NCBI RefSeq assembly: GCF_000614185.1
Contig: NZ_BAKM01000016.1
Location: forward strand, 53,348 to 117,347
Origin: Phocaeicola sartorii JCM 17136 = DSM 21941
GTDB taxonomy: Bacteria > Bacteroidota > Bacteroidia > Bacteroidales > Bacteroidaceae
Length of the DNA: 64,000 bases
Direction: 5' to 3'
Below, piece by piece: positions 8,281 through 19,929 of this stretch (within the stretch, counting starts at the first letter, position 1; each line of letters starts with the position of its first letter). Both the position numbers and the translations under genes were made by a program. The notes under the pieces are model-generated. The model did not search any database and was not told the DNA's origin. It saw only the letters and a list, made by a program, of their open reading frames with translations.

Positions 8281-8812
8281 ATCAATCCCCTCATACTATC
8301 GGCTCATCGGCAAAATGGAGGATTAGGAAACAATTCTATCGGGGCAATCAATAAAAAGTAAATAATGCTTGTGCTTATCAAGTAAATACATGGCTTTAGG
8401 AAAAACTGATTACAATTGCTTAACCACGGCCGTGCTTAACAGATATTTTATTTTGTAAATGCAAAAAGAAGAGGCAGGAACATTATACACTGACGGAATA
8501 TCTCACGGTCAACCGGAACTTAAGTGATTGTCAGTGAAACCAAGTATAAACCGAGAAACAATTATTAAGATGGAATGAATGCGATAAGCAAAGCATGTAA
8601 GAAAAAAGAGTGAGGGTATAAGAATATAAATGGATGCAACTTATTATTATAAAATGAAGAATGGAAGTTCTTGAAAACAAACGGAACGATCCCCACTAAA
8701 TCCCTACGTTCCCCTTATTTTGTCAAAAGAGAAACGTTTTTTGTCAATTCTAAGCCGCATTGTATTTGTATCTTTGTCCCATTAAGCAACCTTATAATAA
8801 TACCCCCAATTT
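8281..8812. other. Gene-free stretch with one dyad and a promoter box
   Basis: No convincing reading frame is present. It contains a dyad TTAACCAC-GGCC-GTGCTTAA at 8420-8439 that resembles two elements near 21.5 kb, and a -7 box TATCTTTG at 8769-8776 upstream of the next gene. Confidence 0.5.
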
Positions 8813-9118
8813 ATGGAGAACTTATTCAGAAACATAGCATATGGAAGCATGGCCTTAACCCTCCTTGCCACACCGGTAACAGCCCAACAGAAAATGGATG
8901 AAATGTGGGGCAATGGCCGAGTTGTATGGAAAGTGGAGACCGATGAAGGACAAATGGCTCAAAACCAACAAAGCGCCTCATCCATTTTCTGCAAAAGGCC
9001 TATAGGCTGGATACGTTTTGACAAACCGGGCCGGCATACAATAACTGTCAATATGCCCGAAGGAGGAGAACAGGCAGATATGTCAGCAATTTCAATGACT
9101 CCGATTTATTTTGAATAG
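8813..9118 (+). CDS. Small secreted protein, possible glycosidase remnant
   Basis: The 101-residue protein has a signal peptide ending near ATPVTAQ. Its C-terminal part (RPIGWIRFDKPGRHTITVNMPEGGEQADMSAISMTPI) resembles the beta-sandwich end found after the catalytic domain in Bacteroidetes fucosidases and related glycan enzymes. There is no catalytic domain. It may be an internal-deletion remnant or a small binding protein. It precedes the GH29 gene by 39 bp and probably shares its transcript. Confidence 0.5.
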   Translation: MENLFRNIAYGSMALTLLATPVTAQQKMDEMWGNGRVVWKVETDEGQMAQNQQSASSIFCKRPIGWIRFDKPGRHTITVNMPEGGEQADMSAISMTPIYFE

Positions 9119-9157
9119 CATGAACTATTTTATATTCATATCTAAATAAAAAAACAC

Positions 9158-10201
9158 ATGAAAAAACGATTACTTATTTATTTTTTAGCCATTTTGGCGG
9201 TACAAAGCATTTATGGGCAAAAACTGATATTGCCTACCCCTTCTACAACTCCCAACAAAGCACAACAACAACAAATTGCCCGGAAATATGGAATGTTTAT
9301 CCATTTCGGTATCAACACTTTCCATGATGAGGAATGGACGGATGGTTCGAAACCGGCCTCTTCTTATTGTCCAACCCGGATAGATGCAGAACAGTGGGTG
9401 AAAACTGCCAAAGATGCCGGAATGAAATATATTATCTTGATAACCAAACATCACGATGGATTCTGCCTATGGGATAGCAAATATACAGAATATGATGTTG
9501 CCAACTCAGGCAATAAGACCAATGTGATAGAAGCTGTAGCCAAAGCCTGCAAGAAATATAACATAGGGTTAGGACTTTATTATTCGCTGTGGGACAGAAA
9601 GATAAACGGAGACGTTGCAGACCAAAGCCAGGACGCTGCCTACAATGAGTATATGATCAAACAATTAAAAGAGCTGATCAGCATAGCCCAAAAACATACG
9701 CACATCGTGGAGTTCTGGTTTGACGGAGGGTGGGTGAAACAAAACTACCGCTGGCCTGTCATGGATATCTACCAAACAATAAAATCCAAAGAGCCAAACT
9801 GCCAGATCGGCATCAACTGGAGCATTGGTTCACCCGAAAATGCAGACGCCCATCCTGTTCATCCCGACAAACAAAAAGCAGGATTTCCTATCCGCTATTT
9901 CCCCAGCGATTTCAGATTGGGAGATCCTTATCTGCCTGCCGACAATGATCCAAAGACATTCACCCACGATGGAAAAGATTACTATATGCCTTGGGAATCG
10001 ACCATTTGCATCAGTGGGCGCTGGTTTTACAACACAACAGATACAAAATTCAAATCTATCGATGAATTGGAGAGACTTTACAAACAATGTACCAAGAATG
10101 ATAATATTCTGATCTTAAATTGCCCTCCCAACAGAAACGGACAAATAAGGACAGAGGATATCAATATATTAAAAGAATTGCGCACACGATTAAACCTTTA
10201 A
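9158..10201 (+). CDS. Secreted alpha-L-fucosidase-like glycosidase, GH29
   Basis: The 347-residue secreted enzyme (signal peptide to IYGQ) has the GH29 barrel: YGMFIHFGINTF, then KHHDGFCLWDS, then GLYYSLWD. VEFWFDGGW carries the expected nucleophile Asp. It ends right after the barrel and lacks the C-terminal sandwich domain; the preceding small gene carries a sandwich-like tail. GH29 enzymes cleave terminal alpha-linked L-fucose with retention. Periplasmic action on host or plant glycan fragments is likely. The AraC gene converges on it with a 13-bp gap. Confidence 0.88.
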   Translation: MKKRLLIYFLAILAVQSIYGQKLILPTPSTTPNKAQQQQIARKYGMFIHFGINTFHDEEWTDGSKPASSYCPTRIDAEQWVKTAKDAGMKYIILITKHHDGFCLWDSKYTEYDVANSGNKTNVIEAVAKACKKYNIGLGLYYSLWDRKINGDVADQSQDAAYNEYMIKQLKELISIAQKHTHIVEFWFDGGWVKQNYRWPVMDIYQTIKSKEPNCQIGINWSIGSPENADAHPVHPDKQKAGFPIRYFPSDFRLGDPYLPADNDPKTFTHDGKDYYMPWESTICISGRWFYNTTDTKFKSIDELERLYKQCTKNDNILILNCPPNRNGQIRTEDINILKELRTRLNL

Positions 10202-10214
10202 ACAATTTACTTCC

Positions 10215-11108
10215 TTATACGCTCAGCTGCCTTGCCCTATACTCCTTGGGCGAGCACTGAGCTATTTTTGTGAACAAACGGGTAAATTGGGAAGGGTTGC
10301 AAATCCCCACGCTTTCAGCAATCTGCATGATACTCATATTGGTAGTCAGCAACAGTGCCTGAGCACGTTCTATACGTTTCATCTGAATATATTCACAAGG
10401 AGGCATTCCTATTATTTTCTTAAAGACTTTAGAAAAATGATCCGGGGTAATGAACATCAAGTCGGCCAATTCGATTATTGAAATACGTTTATCCAAATTC
10501 TTATTCACATACTGTATTGCCAAGTCAAGTTTCCCATACAAACTGTTTGCCGTCACTTTCCTTATACTCTCCTCGGTTACAAACCGGGAAAACAACTGCA
10601 ACAAAATGCCATTGCTCTCCATTAACCGGGCAGTACAAAAGGAAATCTTCTCCTCATGTGACTCATAAATCATTCGATCGTTATCATAACGTTGCGGATC
10701 GGACACCATAAGATGTTTATACGGATTCAACTCCAAATAACGTTTCATCAAATCAAAGTCCATAGAATGTGCCGTCACTTTCAGATTCAGCTGCATAGGA
10801 TTCGGAATGCCCGCATTTCCGGTCAGGTCATCAAAAAAACAAATGTAATAATGATCCATAAAATCATCGCATTCATAACTGTGGAAAGTAAATTTAGGAA
10901 TCAGGAACAGTGTACCCGGAGTAAGCTCATAACTTATATTATTGATATAAACTTTCCCATTCCCCTTTTCAATATAATATAACCGGTAAAACGGACTTAT
11001 CACATTTTTATAGTTCCACCAAGTACCTACACGCTTAAATCCCGCATAAATCATAGATAATGAATAAGTATTAGATACAGTTACAGCCATATTCAACGAA
11101 TCTTTCAA
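10215..11108 (-). CDS. AraC-family transcription regulator
   Basis: The 297-residue protein has an N-terminal cupin-like ligand domain (GKVYINNISYELTPGTLFLIPKFTFHSY) and a C-terminal double helix-turn-helix (~residues 195-290: SIIELADLMFITPDHFSKVFKKIIGMPPCEYIQMKRIERAQ ... GICNPSQFTRLFTK). Such proteins sense sugars and activate nearby catabolic genes. It converges on the GH29 gene, which is a candidate target (inference). Confidence 0.87.
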   Translation of the reverse strand: MKDSLNMAVTVSNTYSLSMIYAGFKRVGTWWNYKNVISPFYRLYYIEKGNGKVYINNISYELTPGTLFLIPKFTFHSYECDDFMDHYYICFFDDLTGNAGIPNPMQLNLKVTAHSMDFDLMKRYLELNPYKHLMVSDPQRYDNDRMIYESHEEKISFCTARLMESNGILLQLFSRFVTEESIRKVTANSLYGKLDLAIQYVNKNLDKRISIIELADLMFITPDHFSKVFKKIIGMPPCEYIQMKRIERAQALLLTTNMSIMQIAESVGICNPSQFTRLFTKIAQCSPKEYRARQLSV

Positions 11109-11180
11109 TTAGATACATCAAATATGGCTGTTTTCTATGATAAAAGCAAATATTCCCTGCTTATTATTTCAGGATACCTG

Positions 11181-11565
11181 CTATTTCAAACGTATTGAGT
11201 AAATACTCGGCCGACCATTGGATTGCTGGATATTCATACGAAAACTACCGGTAAACAATGGTTCAGGCAAAGAGAACTCAATTGTGCCATAGCCCCATTT
11301 ATCAAATGTAGCTTCCCTATCCAGCGCCACAGTAATCCATGCCAAAGAATCACCCGCTGTCCACGAAGTACTCACGTCACTATCAACGGCATAGGAAGCT
11401 CCATGGTGTAAAGTATCATTCTTGTGTACACTACCTGCCATAGCCTTGGCATCTGTTGTAATAAATTGCGACCTGTCCAGCTTTTTGGGAAGCAGAGCAA
11501 GCATATAGCATAGCTCCCAAACAAAAGGTACAGGCTGTCTTGTAAATGTAAGTCAGTTGTCTCAT
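11181..11565 (-). CDS. Small lipoprotein with discoidin-like segment (frameshifted)
   Basis: From ATG at 11565 the frame reads a lipoprotein signal (CLGAMLYACSAS). The downstream frame continues with AVDSDVSTSWTAGDSLAWITVALDREATFDKWGYG, which resembles the start of an F5/8 type C (discoidin) carbohydrate-binding fold. The two frames join if one A is removed from an A5 run near 11495. The repaired length is 127 residues, so the binding domain is incomplete. It may be the leftover of a larger glycosidase. It is encoded behind the AraC gene. Confidence 0.5.
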
Positions 11566-11687
11566 GATTCTCAGATTAAAATTTTATGCAAAAGTCTTGA
11601 TTTTAATCCATTATCATAACGTCTAAATACGTGTTTTTCTTTGCAGAATCCGTGTTTCTCAACACAAACAATCCTTCAAAAGAAAAA

Positions 11688-12095
11688 TCATGCCCGATCT
11701 GACAGTCCACGCAACATCATCCAAATTGACATCAGCAGTGAACCTCCCACAATGATTACTCCTCCTAATAACAATTGTATTGCATTGGGTTCTGTAATAC
11801 TTGGAAATTCACGAAGTTCTGAAAAGAGAGCGAGTGAAAAGAAAAGAGAACACATCAGAAAAAGAATCCCCATAAAAACACTTATTGCCCCATTCCTTCG
11901 AATCAATTGTTTAACTAAAATTCCTGTAACCAATAAAAGGAATACGCCCAACACGATTCCTACGGTGTGCCATGCACCAAACAACATAGTGCTCATGAAC
12001 CCGCCCCAGCCTAACAACAAAACAGCCAGGAACCATATATCCGGCAGGCAACTGAAAAACTTCTTCTTATTCCAGTGAGTCAATAGTGTATTCAT
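11688..12095 (-). CDS. Small membrane protein, four predicted helices
   Basis: The 135-residue protein has about four hydrophobic segments (IWFLAVLLLGWGGFMS, GIVLGVFLLLVTGILV, ISVFMGILFLMCSLFFSLAL, LLLGGVIIVGGSLLMSIWMM) and a short basic C-terminus. I recognise no family. A good -7 box lies upstream at 12118-12125. Confidence 0.65.
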   Translation of the reverse strand: MNTLLTHWNKKKFFSCLPDIWFLAVLLLGWGGFMSTMLFGAWHTVGIVLGVFLLLVTGILVKQLIRRNGAISVFMGILFLMCSLFFSLALFSELREFPSITEPNAIQLLLGGVIIVGGSLLMSIWMMLRGLSDRA

Positions 12096-12117
12096 AATAT
12101 TAAAATATTGATTTTCA

Positions 12118-12125
12118 CAAAGATA
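12118..12125 (-). promoter_or_regulatory. -7 box for small membrane protein gene
   Basis: CAAAGATA (TATCTTTG on the minus strand), 22 bp before the start at 12095. Confidence 0.5.
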
Positions 12126-12145
12126 GAGATTAGTACCAAATAAAA

Positions 12146-12183
12146 AAACTCCTCACTGACTTTTTATCGCCAGTAAGGAGTTT
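12146..12183 (-). terminator. Terminator after groEL
   Basis: AAACTCCTCACTG pairs with CAGTAAGGAGTTT with one mismatch. On the minus strand a T7 run follows the stem. Confidence 0.8.
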
Positions 12184-12204
12184 CAATCATTTATGGGGCA
12201 AAGA

Positions 12205-13856
<1,652 letters not shown>

Positions 13857-13882
13857 TTAATGATTTACAATGTACTATTTAA

Positions 13883-14155
13883 TTATCCCAAAACAGCGAG
13901 AACATCGCTCTGACGCATGATAAGGTATTTCTTACCGTCATGTTCCAATTCCGTACCCGAGTATTTGCCATACAATACCTGATCACCTACATGCAACACC
14001 ATCTCCTCGTCTTTTGTTCCGTTACCTATTGCGACAACTTCACCTTGCAATGGTTTTTCCTTTGCAGTATCAGGAATGATGATACCACCGATTGTTTTTT
14101 CTTCCGCAGGAGCAGGAAGAATCAATACTCTGTCTGCTAATGGTTTAATGTTCAT
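13883..14155 (-). CDS. groS: Co-chaperonin GroES
   Basis: The 90-residue co-chaperonin caps the GroEL ring. Family motifs are present: [21 protein letters not shown], the mobile loop [13 protein letters not shown], and [14 protein letters not shown]. It is the first gene of the groES-groEL operon. No CIRCE element is seen upstream, but a CGTCAT/ATGACG inverted repeat lies at 14201-14223. Confidence 0.95.
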   Translation of the reverse strand: MNIKPLADRVLILPAPAEEKTIGGIIIPDTAKEKPLQGEVVAIGNGTKDEEMVLHVGDQVLYGKYSGTELEHDGKKYLIMRQSDVLAVLG

Positions 14156-14535
14156 AGTTCTTAATTTTTATATGTTATACTTTTAATTATATCAATGATC
14201 CGTCATCTTTTTGAAGAATGACGCAAAACATCTTGCGAAAAACGTGCCAAACATGCAAAAGGAGAAATTGACAGCCTTATTCTGCCAAATTGGCACAGGT
14301 ATAACATTCCTTCCACTAAAATGTTTTCCTTCCCCCTGCTATGACCGGTTCCTTTTACGAGATTTCATTCTTTTTATCAAGAGGATTCATTCATAAACCG
14401 GTCATCCGTATTCCACAACAGCAGAACGAGCCGGAAGATAAAAGAGAAAAATGTGATTTTTCTTTTTTTAATATTTCCATAGGACACAAACTATCACTAT
14501 CTTTGCAAAACCTAATAACTAACCCCTTTAACTAT
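14156..14535. promoter_or_regulatory. Divergent control region of groES-groEL and hyd operons
   Basis: The 380-bp gap holds CGTCAT-N11-ATGACG at 14201-14223, a palindrome TGCCAAATTGGCA near 14283, and a plus-strand -7 box TATCTTTG at 14498-14505 with TTTC 20 bp upstream, suited to drive hydA. No gene is seen. Confidence 0.5.
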
Positions 14536-16001
14536 ATGGCATTTACGAACAACATTATGATTGTCCGCCACAGATTGCTGACAGAACTTGTGAAATTGTG
14601 GAAAAACGGAGAACTGACAACAGACAAAATAAACCGTCTGCCATTGGAACTCAGCCCCCGACGTTCAAAACATGCAGGGCGTTGCTGCGTACACAAAGAA
14701 CGCGCCGTATGGAAGTACAAGTCCCTCCCTCTGCTGGGACTGGATATGAATGACGAGACCGACGAACTGACTCCGCTGTCCGAATACGCCGCCCGTGCTA
14801 TAGAACGTGCCAACAACGGGAAACCCAAAGACAACATCATGTGCGTTATAGACGAGGCATGTTCGGCCTGCGTACAGATCAATTATGAAATCACCGACTT
14901 GTGCCGGGGATGTACCGCCCGCAGTTGCCAGTACAATTGCCCCAAAGGAGCCGTACATGTACATGCCGACACCGGCAAGGCATGGATTGACCATGACACA
15001 TGCATCAGTTGCGGCATCTGCCACAAAAGCTGCCCTTATCACGCGATTGTCTATATTCCTGTCCCTTGTGAGGAATCCTGCCCCGTCAAGGCGATCAGCA
15101 AAGACGAGCACGGCATAGAACACATTGACGAAAGCAAATGTATTTATTGCGGTAAATGTATGAATGCTTGTCCTTTCGGAGCCATTTTCGAAATATCCCA
15201 GACTTTCGACGTGCTGCAACGCATCCGTAAGGGAGAACAGGTAGTAGCCATTGTAGCACCATCTATTTTGGGACAGTTCAGCACCACCATCGAACAGGTG
15301 TATGGCGCTTTCCGCCAGATTGGTTTTACGGATGTGATAGAAGTGGCTCAAGGAGCCATGACCACCGTAGAGCACGAAGCGCATGAACTGATAGAGAAAC
15401 TGGAAGAAGGACAGAAGTTCATGACCACTTCCTGCTGTCCGTCCTATATAGAACTGGTAAACAAATACCTGCCCGATATGAAAAAGTACGTATCAGGCAC
15501 CGGCTCCCCCATGTATTATGCAGCACGGATTGCCAAAGAGAAGTATCCCGATGCCAAAGTAGTATTTGTAGGTCCCTGCGTGGCCAAGCGCAAGGAAGCA
15601 CAGCGCGATGAAGCAGTAGATTTCGTAATGACGTTCGAAGAAGTGTCTTCCATATTCGATGCATTCGAAGTAAATCTGGATATTGTCCAACCATACGCCA
15701 TGGAGTTCTCTTCCGTACGGGAAGCACATGGATTTGCACAAGCCGGCGGAGTAATGGGAGCGGTAAAAGCATTCCTGAAAATGGAGCGGACAAAATAAAC
15801 GCCATACAAGTCTCTGATTTAAACAAAAAAAATATCGGGACATTGCGCGCCTACGCCAAATCGGGCAAAGCCCCCGGACAATTTATCGAAGTGATGGCCT
15901 GCGAAGGCGGCTGCATCACAGGTCCCAGCACGCACAGTGGCAGTAATAACGGAAAACGCCAGTTGGTACAGGAACTGGCCAAGCAGAAAGAAACGTATTA
16001 A
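14536..16001 (+). CDS. [FeFe] hydrogenase, group B-like (frameshifted)
   Basis: The repaired 488-residue protein has N-terminal iron-sulfur domains (CRGCTARSCQYNCP, CISCGICHKSCP, CIYCGKCMNACP) and the H-cluster domain. The H-cluster motifs are L1 TSCCPSY, L2 VGPCVAKRKEA and L3 EVMACEGGCITGP. They differ from group A (PCxxK and ExMxCxxGCxxGG with PGW) and fit group B of gut anaerobes. It reduces protons or oxidises hydrogen; the direction is not deducible. The last ~70 residues are in another frame, joined by one missing A in an A-run near 15780. I start at MAFTNN because the -7 box is 30 bp upstream. Confidence 0.88.
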
Positions 16002-16009
16002 AAGTATGC

Positions 16010-17043
16010 ATGAAGCGACTGATTGACAAATTACGTCACGACCATAGTCTGACAGGTGAGGAATACGCCAGCCTCCTCTCCTGTCAGGATACTGACACCT
16101 TATTATATTTACAGCAACAGGCCAGGGAGGTTGCTTTGGCATATTTCGGGAATGCCATATTTATCCGCGGGCTGATCGAAGTGAGTAACCGATGCCGTAA
16201 CAATTGTTATTATTGCGGAATAAGAAAAGGGAATACCGCCGTCACCCGCTACGCATTGAGCCGTAAAAGTATTCTGGAGTGTTGCCGCGAAGGATATGCG
16301 CTCGGGTTCCGCACATTCGTGATGCAAGGCGGTGAAGATCCGGCCTTAACAGATGAATGGATAGAAGCAACCGTTGCCGCCATCCGCAATGAATACCCCG
16401 ATTGTGCCATCACCCTTTCATTAGGAGAGAAATCACGGGAAGCATACGGACGTTTCTTCCGGGCAGGCGCCAACCGTTATCTGCTCCGGCACGAAACACA
16501 CAACGAGCAGCACTACCGGAAATTACATCCCGGGGACATGTCACTGAAACACCGGCTTCAATGCCTGCAAGCACTGAAAGAAATTGGATATCAAACCGGA
16601 ACAGGAATCATGGTAGGCAGTCCGGGACAGACCCTGACACATCTGGTGGAAGATCTGTTGTTCATAGAACAGTTCCGCCCCCAAATGATCGGTATCGGTC
16701 CATTTATCCCCCACCATGACACACCATTCGGAACAGAACCGGCCGGAAGTGCAGAAATGACTCTCAAGCTATTATCCCTTTTCCGGCTAATGCACCCGTC
16801 AGCCTGATTCCTTCGACCACCGCCCTTGCCACTTTGTCACCGGACGGGCGGGAAAAAGGAATATTGGCAGGAGCCAATGTAGTAATGCCCAACCTTTCCC
16901 CCCGGGAACAAAGAGAAAAATATGCTTTGTATGACAACAAAGCCGCTTTCGGCGCCGAAGCCGCCGAAGGTTTGCGAAACCTGGCACAACAGCTGGAGAC
17001 AATCGGTTACCAAATATCCACAGAAAGAGGAGACTATCACTAA
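16010..17043 (+). CDS. hydE: [FeFe] hydrogenase maturase HydE (frameshifted)
   Basis: HydE is a radical-SAM enzyme that acts on the HydG product while building the di-iron H-cluster. The CX3CX2C motif is in NRCRNNCYYCGIRKGN, followed by QGGEDPALTD and GTGIMVGSPGQT. The frame breaks near 16804: LFRLMHPSA, then LIPSTTALATLSPDGREKGILAGANVVMPNLSP in the next frame. One missing base restores 344 residues, the normal HydE length. It starts 8 bp after hydA. Confidence 0.9.
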
Positions 17044-17055
17044 CCACTAACAAAC

Positions 17056-18472
17056 ATGTATAAAGTAGATTCAAAGATTGCGGAAGAGTTCATTGATCAC
17101 CAGGAGATTCTGGACACACTGGACTATGCCCGCACCCATAAAAGCAATCGCGGCCTGATAGAGTCGCTGATTGACAAAGCAGCCCGATGCAAAGGCTGTC
17201 TCATCGTGAAGCAGCTTTGCTATTGGAATGCGACCAACCGGATTTGACAGAACGCATTTTCCGGCTGGCACAGGAAATCAAACATAAGTTTTATGGCAAC
17301 CGCATCGTGATGTTCGCGCCACTCTATCTTTCCAATTATTGTGTGAACGGATGCGTTTATTGTCCTTATCATCTGAAGAACAAAACCATAGCGCGCAAGA
17401 AACTGACACAGGAAGAGATTCGTAAGGAAGTGATCGCCCTACAGGATATGGGACATAAACGCCTGGCGCTGGAAGCCGGAGAGGATCCGTTGCGGAATCC
17501 GATGGAATATATACTGGAATCCATCCAAACCATTTATAGCATCAAACATAAAAACGGGGCCATCCGCCGGGTGAACGTCAATATTGCCGCCACTACCGTG
17601 GAAAACTATCGCAGGCTGAAAGAGGCAGGTATCGGTACGTACATCTTGTTTCAGGAGACTTATCACAAAGAGAATTATGAAGCACTGCATCCCACGGGGC
17701 CGAAAAGCAAATACGCCTATCACACCGAAGCCATGGACCGTGCCATGGAAGGGGGATAGACGATGTGGGACTAGGTGTTTTGTTCGGTCTGAACACCTAC
17801 CGGTATGACTTCACCGGATTACTGATGCACGCCGAACATCTGGAAGCCACTTTCGGAGTAGGACCGCACACCATCAGCGTACCTCGTATCTGTCCGGCCG
17901 ACGACATTTCGACACAGGACTTTCCCGATGCCATTTCAGATGATATATTTTGCAAGCTTGTGGCGGTCATCCGCATCGCTGTTCCATATACGGGAATGAT
18001 CATCTCTACGCGCGAATCGGCGGCAACCCGCCGGAAGGTGTTGGAGTTGGGAATCTCGCAGATCAGCGGAGGCTCGCGCACCAGCGTGGGCGGCTATGCC
18101 ACCCCCGAGCCAACGGAAGAAAATTCCGCACAGTTTGATGTAAGCGACACACGCACACTGGACGAAGTCGTGAACTGGCTGCTCGACCTGGGGCATATTC
18201 CCAGCTTCTGCACAGCCTGTTACCGGGCAGGACGTACCGGTGACCGTTTCATGTCCTTGGTCAAATCGGGACAGATAGCCAATTGCTGTGCTCCCAATGC
18301 GCTGATGACACTGAAAGAATATCTGGAAGACTATGCTACACCGGATACACGGAGCAAAGGAATCCGGCTGATCAGAGAAGAATTGGCGCATATTCCCAAT
18401 CCGAGAATCAAAGAGATAGCAACCCGCAACCTGGAAGAGATAGAAGCAGGAAAGCGGGATTTCAGATTCTGA
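17056..18472 (+). CDS. hydG: [FeFe] hydrogenase maturase HydG (two frameshifts)
   Basis: HydG is the radical-SAM tyrosine lyase that makes the CO and CN- ligands of the H-cluster. It shows NYCVNGCVYCPYHLKN (CX3CX2C), EAGEDP, and the C-terminal cluster motif CTACYRAGRTGDRFM...CCAPNAL. Two single-base losses split it: near 17195 (before LSHREAALLLECDQPD) and in a G-run near 17755 (between MDRAMEGG and DDVGLGVLFGLN). Restoring both gives 472 residues. It is in the hyd operon, 12 bp after hydE. Confidence 0.92.
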
Positions 18473-18534
18473 GCGCCCCTGAGCCGGACGATATTTCCAT
18501 GCGGACCATAAACCCAATTTAAGAAGAATGAACC

Positions 18535-19725
18535 ATGAGTTTAAATAATACCCCCACAGCAAACCGCCTCCATATCGCCCTGTTCGGAAAACGAAACAGT
18601 GGCAAGTCCTCTTTAATCAATGCCTTGACCGGACAAGACACCGCCCTTGTATCGGATATTCCCGGTACAACGACAGACCCCGTGAGCAAAGCGATGGAAA
18701 TGCAAGGCATCGGCCCTTGCCTCTTTATCGACACTCCGGGATTTGACGATGAAGGTGTATTAGGAGAAATGCGCATCGCCCGCACCTTGAAAGCCATAGA
18801 GCGGACAGACATCGCTCTGCTTCTTTGCGAAGACGGTGATTGTGAGGACGAAAAGCAATGGATAAAGCAATTAAATGAAAGAAATATTCCGGTCATCCTG
18901 ATACTGAACAAAGCTGATTTACGAAAAGACACAGCATCCGCCGAGAACCGTATCAAAAAGGAATGCGGTCAAAAGCCCCTCATCATCAGCGCAAAAGAGC
19001 AAACAGGTATAGAGAAAATACGTCAAGCTATTCTGGAAAAGCTGCCGGCGGATTTCGGACAACAGACCATCACCGGAGATTGGGTAAAGGAGGGAGATTT
19101 GGTGCTCTTGGTCATGCCACAAGACATACAAGCCCCCAAAGGGCGCCTCATCCTTCCACAAGTACAGACCCTACGCGAATTGCTGGACAAGAAATGCCTG
19201 GTCATGAGCTGTACGACCGACCAAATGACCGCCACCTTGCAGGCGCTGTCCTATCCCCCCAAACTGATCATAACCGACTCACAGGTATTTCATACTGTTT
19301 ATGAACAAAAGCCTGCGGAAAGCCTGCTCACCTCTTTCTCCGTACTGATGGCAGGATACAAAGGGGATATACATTATTATATAGAAGGAGCCTCAGCCAT
19401 AGACCGCCTCACCCCACAGTCACGGGTACTGATAGCGGAAGCTTGTACCCATGCCCCTCTGTCCGAGGATATAGGAAGAGTCAAACTTCCGCGCATGTTG
19501 CGTAAAAAGGCAGGCGAAGCGTTGCAGATAGATACCGTTGCAGGGACAGACTTTCCGGAGGATCTGACGGCATACGATTTGATTATTCATTGCGGAGCGT
19601 GCATGTTCAACCGAAAATATGTAGTAAGCCGCATAGACAATGCCCGCAGCCAACAGGTTCCTATGACCAATTACGGGGTGGCCATTGCGCATCTGAGCGG
19701 AATACTGGACAAGATAGCCTATTAA
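18535..19725 (+). CDS. hydF: [FeFe] hydrogenase maturation GTPase HydF
   Basis: HydF is the GTPase scaffold that receives the di-iron subcluster from HydE/HydG and delivers it to HydA. The N-terminal G domain shows GKRNSGKSSLINAL (P-loop), GTTTDP, DTPGFDD and NKAD. The C-terminal domain has the cluster-binding Cys cluster in HCGACMFNRK plus an upstream His (EACTHAP). At 396 residues it is intact. It completes a four-gene operon with all three maturases. Confidence 0.93.
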   Translation: MSLNNTPTANRLHIALFGKRNSGKSSLINALTGQDTALVSDIPGTTTDPVSKAMEMQGIGPCLFIDTPGFDDEGVLGEMRIARTLKAIERTDIALLLCEDGDCEDEKQWIKQLNERNIPVILILNKADLRKDTASAENRIKKECGQKPLIISAKEQTGIEKIRQAILEKLPADFGQQTITGDWVKEGDLVLLVMPQDIQAPKGRLILPQVQTLRELLDKKCLVMSCTTDQMTATLQALSYPPKLIITDSQVFHTVYEQKPAESLLTSFSVLMAGYKGDIHYYIEGASAIDRLTPQSRVLIAEACTHAPLSEDIGRVKLPRMLRKKAGEALQIDTVAGTDFPEDLTAYDLIIHCGACMFNRKYVVSRIDNARSQQVPMTNYGVAIAHLSGILDKIAY

Positions 19726-19746
19726 AAAAGCCAACGGTTTCGTTAC

Positions 19747-19810
19747 GCCATTCCGGACATCGTGCAAATCTGCAAACCTCTTCCAGATTCCTCACTTCGT
19801 CCGGAATGGC
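19747..19810. repeat. 12-bp inverted repeat after hydF
   Basis: GCCATTCCGGAC at 19747-19758 is exactly inverted at 19799-19810. It lies between the convergent hydF and hisS genes and may end transcription, though no T-run is present. Confidence 0.4.
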
Positions 19811-19929
19811 CACGCTCTGATAAAAGTTTCAATAAGTCAGTCTAGAGCCTGTTTCAATCCTCTTCCATAAGATCGCTCAAAATAAAGCTGAACAAAATGA
19901 AAGCAGGCTCCAATCGGTGATGAAAAGAA

